Assembly (NCBI GenBank): GCA_040768905.1
Contig: JAXGMA010000001.1
Location: 930,001-994,000, forward strand
Length of the DNA stretch: 64,000 nt
DNA from: SZUA-584 sp040768905
Lineage (GTDB): Bacteria; Bacillota; Clostridia; Christensenellales; SZUA-584
Direction: 5' to 3'
Within the stretch, counting starts at the first letter, position 1. Every line of letters starts with the position of its first letter. The position numbers and the translations under genes are program-made. The notes beneath the pieces were generated by a model. The model ran no database searches and was not told the origin of the DNA. It worked only from the letters and a program-made list of their open reading frames with translations. Below are positions 7,457 to 17,017 of the stretch, piece after piece.

Positions 7457-7969
7457 TCAACATTTCCAGTCGATTTGTGCAGGGTTCGCTTCGTTCTCCA
7501 CCGCAATGTCGCGCAATGCAGCTTCCATTTTACTACATTCTTCGGAGGCACATATCTCAATCTGTTCCCAGGTAGCGTCTGTTCCAATCCGGTCATAGGC
7601 GACTGCAAGTGCTCCATAAAAGGCAAGCCCGATGCAATGGCGTGCTGAATGAATGGTCGATGCGCATTGGCCGATCGCTCGGGCAGCAGCCTGCGCAACA
7701 GCGTTTTCTTCTGTATCACGGGCAGCCGAATGGCACTCAAGGATTGTTGCTTTTGCCTGTGGCAGCTTGATTTTTCCCGATAACCAGTCACGTGCAGCAT
7801 TTAATGCATTTTGCGGACGCAGGTCAAATGGATAATACTTGCACCACAGCGGCAATATAACCCGCTCGGAATAGTCAAGTGCCCAATGCGCCAGTGTCGC
7901 CTTGCTCTGTGTTTCAATTAATCTCATAAGCGACTGGATATAGGGTGCTATTCCAGTCACTTCGAACAT
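7457..7969 (-). CDS. Imm-5-like putative immunity protein
   Basis: 170 residues, largely helical. It carries conserved-looking blocks: TLAHWALDYSERVILPLW, LRPQNALNAARDWLSGKIKL, ECHSAARDTEENAVAQAAAR, then ASTIHSARHCIGLAFYGALA and an EECSKMEAALRDI ending. I recognise this as the family annotated as Imm-5-like or putative immunity protein; no catalytic residues are known. Immunity proteins protect against secreted or contact-dependent toxins, but no toxin gene is present here. The intact copy is 5 kb from a decayed duplicate. GC is near that of the chromosome, higher than in the surrounding decayed DNA. Confidence 0.7.
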   Translation of the reverse strand: MFEVTGIAPYIQSLMRLIETQSKATLAHWALDYSERVILPLWCKYYPFDLRPQNALNAARDWLSGKIKLPQAKATILECHSAARDTEENAVAQAAARAIGQCASTIHSARHCIGLAFYGALAVAYDRIGTDATWEQIEICASEECSKMEAALRDIAVENEANPAQIDWKC

Positions 7970-8625
7970 TTTTCTTGCTTTTCATACATATTCTGCTTAT
8001 TTACCTGTCATAATCTCAGCAGCATCTAATAACCACACAACCTTGACAAAATCTAAAAAATATCTAAATGCGACGAGCCGTTCAGTGTATAACTAAAGCT
8101 CTCTGTATCAATCTGGCTATATCTACGGTAATATGTTTTCTGCCTAACATTTAACACAAATCGAAGGACCATCTTTTTGTAGACAATTTGCTATAGAATA
8201 ACTGAAGCGAAGCCCTCTCTGTCTTCTCATCTTTCAATGATTTGAAATATTCTATTTCGGTGACATATCATCCAAGTCTGTAATAATTGAATTGCTCAGT
8301 TCTACATTTGTAGGATACGGTACGCTTAATATATATATCAAACATCTGCCGCCAGAACCGACTCATTTTGATATTCAACCGTCAATGAATCGAATTCTTT
8401 TCTTGATTTGATGTCGCAAAGAACTAATCCGCCATGCATTTTACGCCCGGCATCCCCATTTTTCGCGAAAATACACCAAAATCACGCAGCCCATAGGATA
8501 GCTAAATCGCATTCCTTGTCATTATCGGCTTTTGATGTATCATTGGCTTTTCGCTCTCTCTGTGCTATGGAAGATGCAGCGTTGCGAGATCTTGCCTTGT
8601 ACTATCAACGCCAGTATCGCATTGA

Positions 8626-8796
8626 TCACAGTCCCCAAATCTTTGTCATTCCGTCTTGCCATATGATCTCAAGTATCTCGCCAGTTACGATATCCTGATC
8701 CATGACAGTCATGCCACCCAACCCCTTCCCCTCAGGTATGTAATATCGTGTAGCTCCAACATTCTCGCTTGAGAAATATTCATCATCCCTTACCGG
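8626..8796 (-). pseudogene. Coding remnant, C-terminal fragment of unknown protein
   Basis: 57 codons open on the minus strand, ending with TGA at 8626-8628 and bounded upstream by a stop. It includes YYIPEGKGLGGMTVMDQ followed by DIVTGEILEIIWQDGMTKIW, which has the composition of a folded domain. There is no start codon with a ribosome site. Further upstream (to about 9060) the strand shows similar protein-like segments broken by stops. Confidence 0.4.
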
Positions 8797-10282
8797 TTAT
8801 ATGCTCGGTTATTCCATTGTTTCGGCTATTTTTTTGTCTGTTCGTCAGGTCAATATTCACTATTTTTTTATCATGAGTCCAACACATCTCGGCCATGCAG
8901 AATATTCAGAGTTTCTTGCCTATGCTTTCGCCTTTTTGGCAGATATATTGTACTGCGGTAATCTATCTGGTCCGACAATTCAACCTACCACGCATCAATT
9001 TCAGCCACTTGTGATTTTTTCAAAATTGTTGTCTTTACAATGGCTATTGAGCCAGGCATAATATCGTGTTTATTAATTTTCAGAATTGAGCAACCTGCAG
9101 CCAAAACAGGGTACTTCCGGGTAACCCCGTATAAATTGATATCTTACTTTGTCACCTCTGCGAAGTAGCTGCTTTTTGATAGCATCGTCCGACGCTCCAT
9201 TCTGGACTCTGCAACAGTTTGTTGTATCAGTCCTGTTATTCTTCAAGTGTATTCTACGGTTTCTCAATGAATGACTTTTTGTCTTTTGAAAAACTCCCTG
9301 ACTCTACCATCAGATCGGTATACTTTCGCCGCGCAAAGTTGTGCAGATCTTTCGTAAGAATCGACAGAATGGAGCATCTACTATAAATTGTTGTTTGTAC
9401 CGATTTATGCTTGGAAATGATAACTTGCAGCATTCTTCTTAAAATCGTCATCATATTTAAACTAACTGTGTTCTCCCATGGCTTGGCATCCGCCTCCGAT
9501 TTCTTATCGTTCATTCGCTCTTACCATCTAAGCAGATTTTTCAAATGTTAACACACTTAACCGCTGTCGTGTTTGTTAATCAAAGATATATCAAAATCTT
9601 GAAAGTATAGCATAACAAGCGTGCTACTCAAGAGCTTTTAAACATATTAACATGTAAACCAATGAACACCTATGGATTAGCAAACCCCGACCAATGGCAT
9701 GAAAATGCAAATACACAAAAATGCGGAGGATAATTCTCTAATGTCTTGTTTTGAATCGAGAACGGACATTGCATCATGGCGGGCATAATGCATCTCATCA
9801 CAAGAATTAACAAAGCAGACTTGGATGATAATTGATGAAGCGTTCTATAACTCTTCCAAAGGATATTCCTCATTGATGAGCACCGTCTATAATTCACAAT
9901 ATCGGTACCATACTGCAAAAAGCAGATAATGCTGGCAAACAAAAGCAGATAGAACGCCCAGTAGAAGGAGACGGTTATCCACGAAATGCTTTTCCTTCTT
10001 GATTAATTGCACAAGTCCTAATTAAAGAAGCAGCTTCAGTGACTATTAATCGCAACAAGCCCCAACCAATCGGTTATGTTTTCAGATGAAGCATATTAAC
10101 AATTATATTTCAGACGTTGTTAACCGTTTATTGCAAACGAACTAAGTTTGAATTCCTTCCGGACCAATTGGAATATCTTTTTTTCAAGCTCGGATTTTAT
10201 ATAGTAAATAAGTCATATTTCCGTAGAGGACAAACAAAATTTTAGCAAGCCCGTATGCCATAAAATCTGATTTGATTGTTCT

Positions 10283-10471
10283 TTAACCTTTGAAATATTT
10301 GATAAGATAATCCTCTTCTCTGTATTGGGTTTCTGACAACATATTTTTTTCTGATAAAAGCTCCAAAAGGTTTATGATGTTATTATCATTCTGATTAATG
10401 ATTACATCGATCGGAGCCCTGCACAATTTCCTTAAAAGTTCGGATTCGTGTATTAGACATATTGTATCCAT
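10283..10471 (-). CDS. Small hypothetical protein or remnant
   Basis: 62 codons from ATG 10471 (an ATG at 10486 is in frame), starting MDTICLIHESELLRKLCRAP and ending EEDYLIKYFKG. AAAGGATG lies upstream at a usable distance. The acidic/helical composition with LLELLSEKN is consistent with a real short protein, but its place in decayed DNA makes a fragment equally likely. No family recognised. Confidence 0.35.
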   Translation of the reverse strand: MDTICLIHESELLRKLCRAPIDVIINQNDNNIINLLELLSEKNMLSETQYREEDYLIKYFKG

Positions 10472-11669
10472 CACCGGATAAAACATCCTTTAATAATCAA
10501 AAATCCGAATCAAGCATTTCGACAAAATTAGCAATTAACTCTGCTAAGTGTTGAGTTTGACTATTCTAGTAATTTGATTTTGTAGTTGCTGAGCACACTT
10601 AGCAGTCTATTTCGGATTTATGTGCTCTTCCTCTATTCGTCCAGTTATATCTCGTATAATGGATCTGCATATTCAACCTGAATATCAAGCGAGGTATCGT
10701 TGCCCCTAAATCAGGATGTTATACAAAACTTCCACAATTGCGAGATATTCGTCGCCATTGATTCTTTTAAGTAAATCATTTTCCCTGTTAACGGACCGAA
10801 TTTGTTTAGCAATGCAATTGTCTTCCATAACACGCCATCTCGTTGACCCGAAGATCACGGATAGTTGAACAGAAACATAGCAATCTTCTTACAATCGAGT
10901 AGATATTAAAAAATATCCCCAAATATCAAATTAAACCACGCATATTCTCTTGAATTTTATCCGTCTGTTTCGGCAACATATTATAATATACCTCTACCAG
11001 AAGCAATTGCATCTTTTAGCAGACTCTACGAAAGAATGCTGTTAAGCATTCTTGCTTTAATTACCAGAGCTTTCCGATAAGCGTCCTGATTCATTTTTGC
11101 TTTAACCTCAAAATTGATCGCTTTTTCGATACGAATCGAATTTCATAGCATAGCTCTTCCTGCGTTAATTGTTTTTGTTTTCTTAGCCTTCCTGTGTAAT
11201 TTTTCATTGAGCAAATCCATAAATTACGTATACACCAAAACCATCATCTTCCACACTACGTGCAAATATCACTCATAAGATTTACAAAATAACAATATAC
11301 GTGATGCTTGATTCAAGTGCCTTTAATTTACTGCACACATCCAACCTGATACTCACCAGCAACCTCATCGATGAGTAAATCAAAATTTCATACTTTACTG
11401 TCCGACTTCACCTCCTTGTAAGAACTTCCGTTGCCGACATTTCTAATTTCACCACACGCGGGTAAGCTATGTCATCGTTTTATGCCCTTCTGACCAGGAC
11501 GTTCGACTATCAAATAATTTTCGCTCTTTAACTTATTCTAAGGGATATAAGTCTCTGGAAGCTATTTTATCATTCAAGCCCGGCTTGCCCGATATTTCCC
11601 AAGCTGAATAGCATTGACGTATTGTAATGGTTTTCGTCTAAGACATCATCATCAACTCCACCTGAATTT

Positions 11670-11894
11670 TTAGGCTATTTCACACTTTTGCGTTCTCCAA
11701 TCAGCATTCAATACTTCTCGATAAAATCGCTTTTTTAGTTTGTTCTGAAAGTATCCCAATACGTTGTCATCTATCGCCAAATGATTCTCATAGGCTGATT
11801 TTATCGTCTCTTGATTCTTACTTTGAACTGTATTTTTTCGCTTTTCCGGCAAATCTCGAAATTGACGTATACTATCATCGTTACTTTCTATCAC
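11670..11894 (-). pseudogene. Coding remnant of unknown family
   Basis: 74 codons with a charged, protein-like sequence (LAIDDNVLGYFQNKLKKRF near the end), no ribosome site and no neighbours in the same frame. Probably a piece of an eroded gene. Confidence 0.3.
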
Positions 11895-12224
11895 ATTACT
11901 ACTGACCCTGTTGTTTCTCTTGCTGCAAATCCTTTACTTGTTAAATGAACCAATTTCTCAGCCTTCCGGATCAGTATAAATGCGTTGCCCCTCTATTCTC
12001 TCCTATAGGAATCGTGTACAACTTTCCATTATCCAATCAACCGCCGCATGCTTCATTGCCCATATAAAAACAATTTTCATCTACCAAATAAACATTCGAC
12101 GCAATTTTCATCTTCCCGGATTTCAATTCAGAATATCCGGTAGCGGATCTATCGTTGCCAGTGTCTTTTACGAATACCTAAAACCATCTAATTTCATAAT
12201 GTGTCCCTGAAGATAGATTGATTA

Positions 12225-12590
12225 TGAATTGATACTCACTTATAGTCGTTACAAATTTCTCCACAGCTTGATCGTCGTTTCTCATCATCAATAGATTGAC
12301 CTCAAAGTTCAGGTGTCATGCTTCAATGATAGCATCTTATAATATCGACATAGATTTTCATCACCATAGTTACTGTTAAGTATAGATGCGTAACTTTTTG
12401 CAGCTCCTGTTCCGAAGCCATACCCCACTTTCTGATATTAAATGGCTATTTTTTAAACCTTTATCCTTTAATGACTTCTGCTCAAATGGCATATCCTGAC
12501 CTGATATATTGCTTAAATCATAATGTGGGTATTTCTGTATAAACTCAGCTCTTAATTTCCCTAAAATTCTAATATTCCTTTGTATCAAAT
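12225..12590 (-). pseudogene. Decayed second copy of the DUF7000-like gene
   Basis: The nucleotide sequence follows the intact gene at 6894-7406 but with many small deletions: shared blocks include ATTTCTCCACAGCTTGATCG, ACCTTTATCCTTTAATGA/ATAAT, CATAATGTGGGT and GCTCTTAATTTCCCTAAA. A residual frame at 12376-12588 still reads GKLRAEFIQKYPHYDLSN and LKDKGLKN, matching GKLRAAFIKKHPHYDVSS and LKDKGLKI of the intact protein. Frame and length are lost, so it cannot make a functional product. Confidence 0.85.
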
Positions 12591-12644
12591 TTCATAACAC
12601 GCTCAACACCAAGATATTCCCCTTTAAAGGTTTTTTCAACCCGC

Positions 12645-12825
12645 ATCGACTCGTTCTCCCAGCAAGTCGCGCAATGCAGCTTCCTTACTGTACATTCTTC
12701 GGCCACAATCTGTTCTGCTCTCTTCGGTCATAGAATAGGCACCCATTTCTATATCGATGCTTGGCCGATCGCTTAAGCAGCCTGCGCAATTTTCTTCTGC
12801 AGCATGGCACTCGCTTTTCCTGTGG
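12645..12825 (-). pseudogene. Decayed second copy of the Imm-5-like gene
   Basis: Homologous to the 7484-7770 part of the intact Imm-5-like gene, in the same order relative to the DUF7000 copy. Shared strings include GTCGCGCAATGCAGCTTCC, TTGGCCGATCGCT and ATGGCACTC; the roughly 290 bp of the intact gene have shrunk to about 180 bp through deletions. It now runs on, in frame by chance, behind a recombinase fragment. Confidence 0.85.
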
Positions 12826-13055
12826 GTAAACTCTTTTCGAGATGAACCTGTCTTGCTTGAAGCAATATCAATGTACACATCTACTAATAACCATTTGGGA
12901 TTAGCTGCCGTTAATCTTGTTAGCGCTGATACTTGAGCGGCGAGGCTTTTCAGCTGTTCCGCACTGTTTGTACTCACACGACAATAAATGCCTACTCGCT
13001 TTTCCCGCTTTGGAGGTAATGGTGGTATGAAATGTATTGTTTTATTATCAGCCAC
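12826..13055 (-). pseudogene. Serine recombinase N-terminal fragment
   Basis: The first 75 or so residues of a large serine recombinase/resolvase: KREKRVGIYCRVSTNSAEQL holds the catalytic-serine motif (CRVST), followed by AAQVSALTRLTAANPKWLLV and a YIDIASSKTGSSRKEF stretch. Sequence then passes directly into the decayed Imm-5-like copy, so the catalytic domain is cut short and the DNA-binding part is missing. The fused frame continues to 12636. Probably the residue of a mobile element that once moved through the island. Confidence 0.8.
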
Positions 13056-13155
13056 GACAACACCTCCTGGTCAATAGACAAACTGAAATTTACTTTTTTG
13101 CTGTTATGGACCATTTTCTTCACAATAAATCGAATAGGAAATGACAGATACTATG

Positions 13156-13575
13156 CTATATTTCATCATTGTAGTATTTTTTTATTGCATCTTCTAAGTT
13201 GTTTGCTTTCCATATGCGATTATCATATTCGTGATCCCACATAAACACATTATCATTTCGTACTCCATCTTGAGATGTTATCGGGTAGCCATAATAATCG
13301 CCGCAGCCATTGCCTCCAAAAAATAATAAGCAGTCAAGAGGCATAAAACAATCAAGTTTTCTTGCAGATAAATTTGTTTCTGTGATTTGCTCCGTAGAAA
13401 AAATAAGCCAATTATCCCCGTTCATATCTAGCAGCAGTTCCTTTAAGTCATTAGGCAATTTACAGCCCAATGATTTTTCAACATCAGAAATCTGCTTTTC
13501 TGTGGCTGGGGGATTTGGCTTGATGTAATTATGTTTACTTGTCAATTCTCTATATATCACGTGCCAATCCATCAT
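13156..13575 (-). CDS. SMI1/KNR4 (SUKH) family immunity protein
   Basis: About 140 residues starting MMDWHVIYREL. SUKH features are present: PPATEKQISDVEKSLGCKLP with the family's xxIxxxEKxLGxxLP opening, LKELLLDMNGDNW, then LLFFGGNGCGDYYGYPI and a closing VFMWDHEYDNRIWKANNLED. I chose ATG 13575 because AAGGGGA lies 9 bases upstream; the frame is open to 13710 without a better start, and that extra part may be the tail of something else. SUKH proteins neutralise many toxin classes. It lies next to other orphan immunity genes with no toxin in sight. Confidence 0.85.
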   Translation of the reverse strand: MMDWHVIYRELTSKHNYIKPNPPATEKQISDVEKSLGCKLPNDLKELLLDMNGDNWLIFSTEQITETNLSARKLDCFMPLDCLLFFGGNGCGDYYGYPITSQDGVRNDNVFMWDHEYDNRIWKANNLEDAIKKYYNDEI

Positions 13576-13751
13576 ATAACTATCCCCTTTTATATCAATA
13601 ACTTTACATTTACACTGCTCGATAAATTCAAACTTGTCGAACTGTTTGATCTCCCTATTATCGTTGATTAATTTTTCATTTACCATTATGGCTAATAAAC
13701 ATATTAGCATATTTCAGTCATGTTGGTTATCCTATTCTTCAACCTTTTAAC

Positions 13752-13872
13752 TCTAATATCCAACCTGACCACACAACCTCGATTTTTTCATAAAACATCT
13801 AAATCGACCACTTGTAAACCCCTGACATCTAACCTGACTTCTCGCCAACTACTGACATCTAAATCGCTCTGT
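13752..13872. repeat. Short degenerate repeats at 30-bp spacing
   Basis: ACATCTAAATCGACC, TGACATCTAACCTGACT and TGACATCTAAATCGCTC recur with their CATCT cores at 13796, 13826 and 13856, exactly 30 bp apart. A more diverged relative, TCTAATATCCAACCTGACC, starts at 13752. Such multiple subterminal copies resemble transposase-binding repeats at one end of an insertion sequence (IS21-type elements have them), but no transposase is nearby. Confidence 0.5.
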
Positions 13873-13990
13873 CACAGGGTTTAAGCCTTGTTTCGATATG
13901 TTTCCACGAAGCAAAAAATATCATTTTTTTCATGCTCCGATTTCAAACTCAAAACACACGAATGGCTTATATACTGGGCCTTACAAGCCC

Positions 13991-15352
13991 CTACTCTTTT
14001 ACCCTTGACATCAATACTACCGTCTCAACATGCACGGTGCGCGGAAACAGGTCGACGGCCCTTGCGCGTACTGTGCGATAGCCTGCTTGTTCCAAAATGG
14101 CGCAGTCGCGCGCAGCCGTGGCCGGGTTGCAGGAGATCATGACAATACGCGATGGCGCAAGGCCTGCCACTGTTTGCAACACCTCTCTGTCACAGCCTTT
14201 ACGCGGCGGGTCGAGCACCACCACATCCGGAAGCGCCTTTTCAGACTGCAGTTTTTTGGCTGCTTGGGCGGCATCCGCACAGATAAACCGCGCATTGACG
14301 ATCCCGTTGTTTCGCGCATTTTCTTGTGCATCCCGGACTGCCTGCTCAACCGTCTCTACGCCTATGATTTGCCGCGCATGTGAGGCAAGGCCGAGGCCAA
14401 TGGTGCCAGTGCCGCAGTAGAGGTCCAGCACCGTCTCTCCCCCGCCAAGCTGCGCGTAATCTTTGGCGATGCCGTAAAGGTGCTCAGCCTGCCGGGTATT
14501 GACCTGATAAAACGACAGCGGCGACAGATTAATGTTCAGCCCGCACATCGTATCAGAAATCGTGCCGCCGCCGAAAAGCGTGAAGCATTCAGAACCCATG
14601 ATCACATTGGTATTCTTGGCGTTGATATTGAGAACAACACTTTTAATATCTTTGAAAGAATGGGCAAGCTGCGCGGCAAGAGTTTCAAAAACACCGTCGC
14701 AGCGTTTGCTCACAACAAGCACGATCTGCAGCTGACGGCTGTAAGCGCCCATGCGCAAGCAAATATGGCGAAGCAGGCCTTTGCCGGTCTTCTCGTCATA
14801 AACAGAAATGTGTCGTGCTCGTACGTATGCCATGATATGGCTCAATATTGGCTCAAACTCTTTGGGCTGCAGCGCACATCTTACCGCAGGAACGATACGG
14901 TGGCTGCGCTTGGCGTAAAAGCCGCAAACAGGCTTGCCGTCAATCAGACCGACAGGATACTGTGCTTTGTTGCGGTAGCCGTTTGTCTGCGCGCTGCCGA
15001 GTATGGGCTCAAACTCCGGCGAGAGGCCGCCGATGCGCGCAAACGCATCACGTACAAAGCCGTCTTTGATACGCAGCTCTGCGTCATAGCGAACATGCCG
15101 GAAAGCGCAGCCTCCGCATTGTGAAAAGACGTCGCAATCCGGCATGATCCTGTCGGGAGAAGGCGCTATAAGACGCTTGACGATACCGTAAGCATAGTTT
15201 TTTAACACTTTGACGATCTTGATTTCGGCAACATCACCGACCGCAGTCTGCGGCACGAAGACTGCAAGGCCGTCGACCCTGCCTACGCCGCTGCCTTCGG
15301 ACGTCATGCCCGAAATTGTCAAAGTAACAGTTTGGTTTTTATTCATTACCAT
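13991..15352 (-). CDS. rlmD: 23S rRNA (uracil-5-)-methyltransferase, RlmD/RlmCD family
   Basis: 453 residues. An N-terminal TRAM domain (SGMTSEGSGVGRVDG onward, about 10-65) is followed by a probable Fe-S site formed by CDVFSQCGGC and a later Cys in VRCAL. The catalytic domain has SFYQVNTRQAEHLY, the SAM site LDLYCGTGTIGL (about 320), LDPPRKGCD and the nucleophile motif ISCNPAT. It methylates uridines in 23S rRNA using SAM; Bacillus RlmCD handles two sites. The gene stands alone between the accessory island and a divergent-function neighbour. Two nearby ATG codons leave the start uncertain by two residues. Confidence 0.93.
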   Translation of the reverse strand: MVMNKNQTVTLTISGMTSEGSGVGRVDGLAVFVPQTAVGDVAEIKIVKVLKNYAYGIVKRLIAPSPDRIMPDCDVFSQCGGCAFRHVRYDAELRIKDGFVRDAFARIGGLSPEFEPILGSAQTNGYRNKAQYPVGLIDGKPVCGFYAKRSHRIVPAVRCALQPKEFEPILSHIMAYVRARHISVYDEKTGKGLLRHICLRMGAYSRQLQIVLVVSKRCDGVFETLAAQLAHSFKDIKSVVLNINAKNTNVIMGSECFTLFGGGTISDTMCGLNINLSPLSFYQVNTRQAEHLYGIAKDYAQLGGGETVLDLYCGTGTIGLGLASHARQIIGVETVEQAVRDAQENARNNGIVNARFICADAAQAAKKLQSEKALPDVVVLDPPRKGCDREVLQTVAGLAPSRIVMISCNPATAARDCAILEQAGYRTVRARAVDLFPRTVHVETVVLMSRVKE

Positions 15353-15424
15353 ATTTTCTTGACACAGCGGCTATTTTGTCAAGCTTTTATTTTACAGCGC
15401 ACAAAACTTTTCTGATTTTTCGGA

Positions 15425-16804
15425 TTATTCGTTGATCATGGGGCGAATATCAAGCAGCCTGCAAATTTCTATCAACTCGTTCTTCAGTTCGCCGTATCCA
15501 ACGACGCTGTGATTTGAGCGAATATTTGTATAAAAATCCTTGGGGTCACAGTCGAGTTGTATATAAGCATGCGGCCATATCTCTTTATCCTCTTTAAAAA
15601 CCTCAAGAGGCTGTGAAAATGCGTCGCCTTCAGCAATATGCATGACATATTCACCGTTGATGCGTCCGAGCGTGCCGAAGGTGACTTTCCCCGGTTTTGC
15701 GCAGAAAGTCGGGCAGATACCGCGTGCTGAACGCACTTCGTCTTCTGTTTCATCCCAGCGTGCTGCGCACATATAGGCATACTGCTGCGCCCAGTTCACC
15801 TTTGATTTATCCACAGCCATATTTGTGGCCATCGTACCGCAGTTGATCATCATTGCGATCCGGCTTTTCTTGTAGATCACATTGAAATCCGCCATGATGG
15901 AGCCTTCGTCAGAAAGTAAATTGAACATCTGCATGGACAACGTACAATTTAGATTGCATTGACAAGCGACGACAACGCCTGAATTGTTCATTTCCGATAC
16001 AGCCGCACAGCATGAAACGTATGTGTTGATAAATTCTCCGAGACATTTCACAGTTGCGTAATCAAGGCTGTAATCCTTGAATATCTTTTTCAGCGCTGCC
16101 AAAACTTTCATCGAACGGAGCATCGTCTCTTCCGGCGCATCAATTATACCATGCTCAGATTTAAATTTTTGCAGCAGTTCCCTTGCTGTGTCATCATCCA
16201 CTGCCCTAGCTTCTTCCAATAAAACCAGCTGATCGATATGTTCTATTTCCACACCAAATATCTTCTTGATCTGTAAAGGATCTGCCGCAGTCGTGTAGGC
16301 GCCTATGCTTTTTCCGCCAATAAGACCAAGCCTTGAGAACCTGAGTTCTTTGACGACCATAGCCGCGCGTGCAAAATAATAAATCTCTTGAAGCACTTCT
16401 TTTTCGTCAGCGGCATCTGAATAAAAAAGCTTATGCTTAAAACCCATTTCATCCAAAGTCCCGTGCAAAACATTTGCGCCGACAGAGGCAAAAGGAGCCG
16501 GTTCCTGCACGCCCCAAATACCGTACGGAAGCCCGACTTCCATAATGACATCAATGATCTGCGGTGCATTAATCCATGTGGCAGGAAGATAAAGAATACA
16601 ATCAGCCCCTAAGGATTGTATCTTTTTTGCTTCTTTGAGTATATCTGCGCCGTCAAGTATGAGCTGCGTATCCTTATTCACCAGCTCAAGGTCAACGGAT
16701 TGAAGCCCGTTTCGCGCAGCCAAAAATATTTTTTCTGCCACATCTAAACGTTCTCCCCTTCGCCCTACACAAACCAACCCGACTTTTGCTTTCCTAGCTT
16801 TCAC
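15425..16804 (-). CDS. L-fucose/L-arabinose isomerase-like protein
   Basis: 459 residues with the layout of the FucI/AraA superfamily: an N-terminal Rossmann-like part (KVGLVCVGRRGERLDVA, LGADCILYLPATWINAP), a middle domain (LGLIGGKSIGAYT) and a C-terminal domain (GKVTFGTLGRINGEYVMHIAEGDA) that reads like the isomerase C-terminus. I cannot confirm the metal-binding Glu/Asp/His set, so it may be a relative with another substrate. GTG at 16804 is the start because GGGAGG is 8 bases upstream; an in-frame TTG at 16810 is too close to it. Monocistronic by spacing. Confidence 0.75.
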   Translation of the reverse strand: MKARKAKVGLVCVGRRGERLDVAEKIFLAARNGLQSVDLELVNKDTQLILDGADILKEAKKIQSLGADCILYLPATWINAPQIIDVIMEVGLPYGIWGVQEPAPFASVGANVLHGTLDEMGFKHKLFYSDAADEKEVLQEIYYFARAAMVVKELRFSRLGLIGGKSIGAYTTAADPLQIKKIFGVEIEHIDQLVLLEEARAVDDDTARELLQKFKSEHGIIDAPEETMLRSMKVLAALKKIFKDYSLDYATVKCLGEFINTYVSCCAAVSEMNNSGVVVACQCNLNCTLSMQMFNLLSDEGSIMADFNVIYKKSRIAMMINCGTMATNMAVDKSKVNWAQQYAYMCAARWDETEDEVRSARGICPTFCAKPGKVTFGTLGRINGEYVMHIAEGDAFSQPLEVFKEDKEIWPHAYIQLDCDPKDFYTNIRSNHSVVGYGELKNELIEICRLLDIRPMINE

Positions 16805-16951
16805 AACCAATACCTCCCTTTTTTACATTTATTAAAAAAACAATAATAAATGATGAACATGTGATTCATTTGAGTATTAAACGAGCACGAACGATTATAA
16901 ACAATAAAATATGTTATGATTCGATTATACATATTGTTAAGAAATTTTACA

Positions 16952-16976
16952 AACAAAAAAGGCAGTTTTCCTGCCT
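16952..16976 (-). terminator. Terminator after spoIVA
   Basis: AGGCAG-GAAAA-CTGCCT on the minus strand followed by TTTTTTGTTT. It ends the spoIVA transcript. Confidence 0.75.
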
Positions 16977-17017
16977 AAATATAATAATATTCTTAAAAAG
17001 AATTGAATATATAGATT

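Larger units (their letters stand above)
7970..12224. other. Decayed AT-rich region without intact genes
   Basis: About 4.2 kb in which no frame exceeds roughly 95 codons on either strand. Many short stretches, mostly on the minus strand, read like protein and then end in a stop or change frame, as expected for genes eroded by small deletions. I could not assign a family to any of them. The fragments most like real protein are listed separately. No tRNA, rRNA, transposase or CRISPR was recognised. Confidence 0.7.

Noticed and set aside
8408..8698. A 96-residue plus-strand gene in the decayed region
   Set aside because: The minus strand there carries the more protein-like sequence (8626-8796), and no ribosome site or family supports the plus-strand reading.
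12636..13055. A single 139-residue recombinase gene
   Set aside because: Only the first 75 or so residues are recombinase; the rest is antisense-free but meaningless translation of the decayed Imm-5-like copy.
13752..13872. A CRISPR array
   Set aside because: Repeats are short and degenerate with only three or four units at 30-bp pitch and no cas genes; not CRISPR.
14480..15124. Long open frame of 214 codons on the plus strand
   Set aside because: It lies wholly antisense to the well-supported rlmD-type gene.
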